Source: Epithemia pelagica (Eukaryota > Bacillariophyta > Bacillariophyceae > Surirellales > Surirellaceae). From it: a stretch of 64,000 nucleotides of DNA. Below, in pieces: positions 62,716-64,000 of the stretch. The stretch's first letter is position 1, and each line of letters starts with the position of its first letter. The DNA is taken from assembly GCA_946965045.2 (NCBI GenBank), contig OX337231.1, positions 2,356,001 to 2,420,000 on the forward strand. The letters are read 5' to 3'. The notes below the pieces were generated by a model, which searched no databases, was not told where the DNA came from, and saw only the letters and a program-made list of their open reading frames with translations. Both the position numbers and the translations under genes were made by a program.

Positions 62716-63996
62716 TTATCCACCGAAAGTAATGCAAGAGATGTTTTTGCCCTTTGACCAAACTTGGCATCCGGTAAACTTCTCGTCGAATGCGACAACC
62801 AGTCTAAATTCATCGTTATCCTTCGGTCTGAAGCCTGGTTTTCTGAAATCAACTATCCGAAAGTCTTGAATAGATGGAGTGAAGTATTTCCCTCTGTTTG
62901 GTTGTCCTGGTCCCGTTGGTTCCAAAAACCTTTCCTTATGCTCTCTGAAGCTACTGCCCTCTCGCATCAGCTCGATCCCATAGTAGTAGTCACTGTTCAC
63001 ATAGAAATCAAGTTCGCCTTTTTTTCCATCTCCACGATCAGGCAGTACAGCACTCATTTCAGACACAACCTCGGTGCTAGCCGGAAGACATGATGTAAGA
63101 CCTTTGAAAAACATTTGTTGAAGTGAGCTCTCTTTGGGGAAACCACCGTCTGAAGCTTTGCAGCTCTGACACAGATCTACTCGTTTGAAAGTTTGCAAAG
63201 ATGCGAGAACAATGTCCAATATACTTTTGAAAGTGGTTCCGTCATCAGCTCGGTTTTGAAACAATGCGGAATACAGTCGTCTTGATGATAGCTTGAACGC
63301 AACTTGTTGCCTCATCTCAGCCCAAGTTTTTGACTTTATTTGTTGGTTCAAGTCTTGCACGAAGTAAACCTTTAGTAGCAACAGCACAAGATCGATACTG
63401 AGTTGCTTTGAATCGTCAATCATGGCATCTTGCAATTCCGTTCGCTGCTCATCTGAGAAATCATCACAATTCGGTGGCCAAATTCTGGTGTAGGTATGGT
63501 CCAAAAACTTCTTTGAAAGCAAAAAGGATATCATTGCCCCAGCATCCAGGTTCTTCCGCAACCTTGCAAATTCATCAAGTTTGTCCAGTGATACTTGTAA
63601 CGCAAACACGTGCCCCCCACACTGATCGGTTACGGCGTTGACTACCACGCACATTGACTTCTCGTCAAGTCTTTTCAGATCATCTTTCTCGTCCAGTAGG
63701 CCTGCGACAAAAACCTTTTCCTCCTCGGGCGTGAGGCGTAGGTCCTTAAACGAGATTACGGCATCAGTGGAGAGAATGGGGGAAGCGGGATCGCTAGCAC
63801 ATCGACGCGTCGTGGCTCCTACGATCCGTAACTTGTGATCTTTAAGAAATCGCCCGTTGACAAGTTGCTCCCAAAAATGGGATTCCACGTTTTGAATATC
63901 ATCGCAAAAAAGTAAACGCACTTGATTTTCAAACTGTTGGTCCATTTGGGATACAGCTTGCCTTAGTTGCTCGAGTGGGGGTTTATCTTTTTCCAT
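62716..63996 (-). CDS. Crinkler-like NTPase/REase-superfamily protein, C-terminal part
   Basis: 426 residues in view; the frame is open to the window edge, so the N-terminus (with any Walker A loop) is probably outside. The first 40 residues contain QVRLLFCDDIQNV, a Walker B type strand, and then LRIVGATTRR, as in AAA/STAND ATPases. A helical region follows. The C-terminal domain has GELDFYVNSDYYYGIELMRE, then a His and RFLEPTG...GKYF and FRIVDFR, the pattern seen in REase-superfamily domains of Crinkler-type proteins of oomycetes, fungi and other eukaryotes (xIDFYI..xxxGIELLRxG...H..RF). Known relatives act in inter-organism conflict or genome defence; that role is inference here. No transposase or viral gene is adjacent in view. 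Confidence 0.65.
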   Translation of the reverse strand: MEKDKPPLEQLRQAVSQMDQQFENQVRLLFCDDIQNVESHFWEQLVNGRFLKDHKLRIVGATTRRCASDPASPILSTDAVISFKDLRLTPEEEKVFVAGLLDEKDDLKRLDEKSMCVVVNAVTDQCGGHVFALQVSLDKLDEFARLRKNLDAGAMISFLLSKKFLDHTYTRIWPPNCDDFSDEQRTELQDAMIDDSKQLSIDLVLLLLKVYFVQDLNQQIKSKTWAEMRQQVAFKLSSRRLYSALFQNRADDGTTFKSILDIVLASLQTFKRVDLCQSCKASDGGFPKESSLQQMFFKGLTSCLPASTEVVSEMSAVLPDRGDGKKGELDFYVNSDYYYGIELMREGSSFREHKERFLEPTGPGQPNRGKYFTPSIQDFRIVDFRKPGFRPKDNDEFRLVVAFDEKFTGCQVWSKGKNISCITFGG

Positions 63997-64000
63997 GAAC

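Overview
The window looks like nuclear DNA of a diatom, probably a pennate one, although the species cannot be fixed by eye. Three genes point there: a bZIP-LOV aureochrome (a photoreceptor found in stramenopile algae), a class II fructose-bisphosphate aldolase with a bipartite plastid-type leader, and secreted-type proteins with lysine-rich tracts. Genes are close together, introns are few and short (about 80-200 nt, GT-AG), and proteins carry many poly-Q, S, T, D or H runs. All exon joins were made by eye from GT/AG sites, reading phase and family similarity. Many long open frames begin at a non-ATG codon, so I moved those starts to the first supported ATG.

Region 1 (0-12 kb): a PX-PDZ-VPS9 Rab5-type exchange factor; a chymotrypsin-fold protease with Cys where Ser is expected; the SART-1/Snu66 splicing factor; an L-2-hydroxyglutarate dehydrogenase; and a UIM protein with clathrin-box and NPF motifs. 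Region 2 (11.7-16.8 kb): mitochondrial ribosomal protein uS17m, then a phospholipase-D-like gene whose promoter and mitochondrial presequence are a copied piece of the uS17m gene, then an alpha/beta-hydrolase-like protein. Region 3 (17-28.7 kb): a Golgi-type glycosyltransferase, plastid aldolase, an OSCA/TMEM63/anoctamin-like channel, an aureochrome with a cluster of ACGT cores upstream, and Mediator subunit 6 with a 15-nt microexon.

Region 4 (29-46 kb): SGF29 of the SAGA complex, an ankyrin protein, a broken solute-binding-protein pseudogene with a lysine-rich linker, a short-chain dehydrogenase, and a very large DENN-WD40 protein (about 2,740 residues, SCD1-like). Region 5 (46.8-64 kb) is the most rearranged. 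It holds an unknown acidic protein, a double Cu/Zn-SOD-like protein with a lysine-rich tail, a 476-bp fold-back mobile element with a 5-bp target duplication, two nearly identical papain-like genes in a 1.9-kb inverted duplication around a second ankyrin gene, a displaced copy of that ankyrin gene's 3' end, an MFS transporter, and the C-terminal part of a Crinkler-like NTPase/nuclease protein running off the window.

The most unusual items are the presequence-capturing chimera, the inverted papain-like pair with its scrambled ankyrin remnant, the fold-back element, and the Cys-for-Ser protease.
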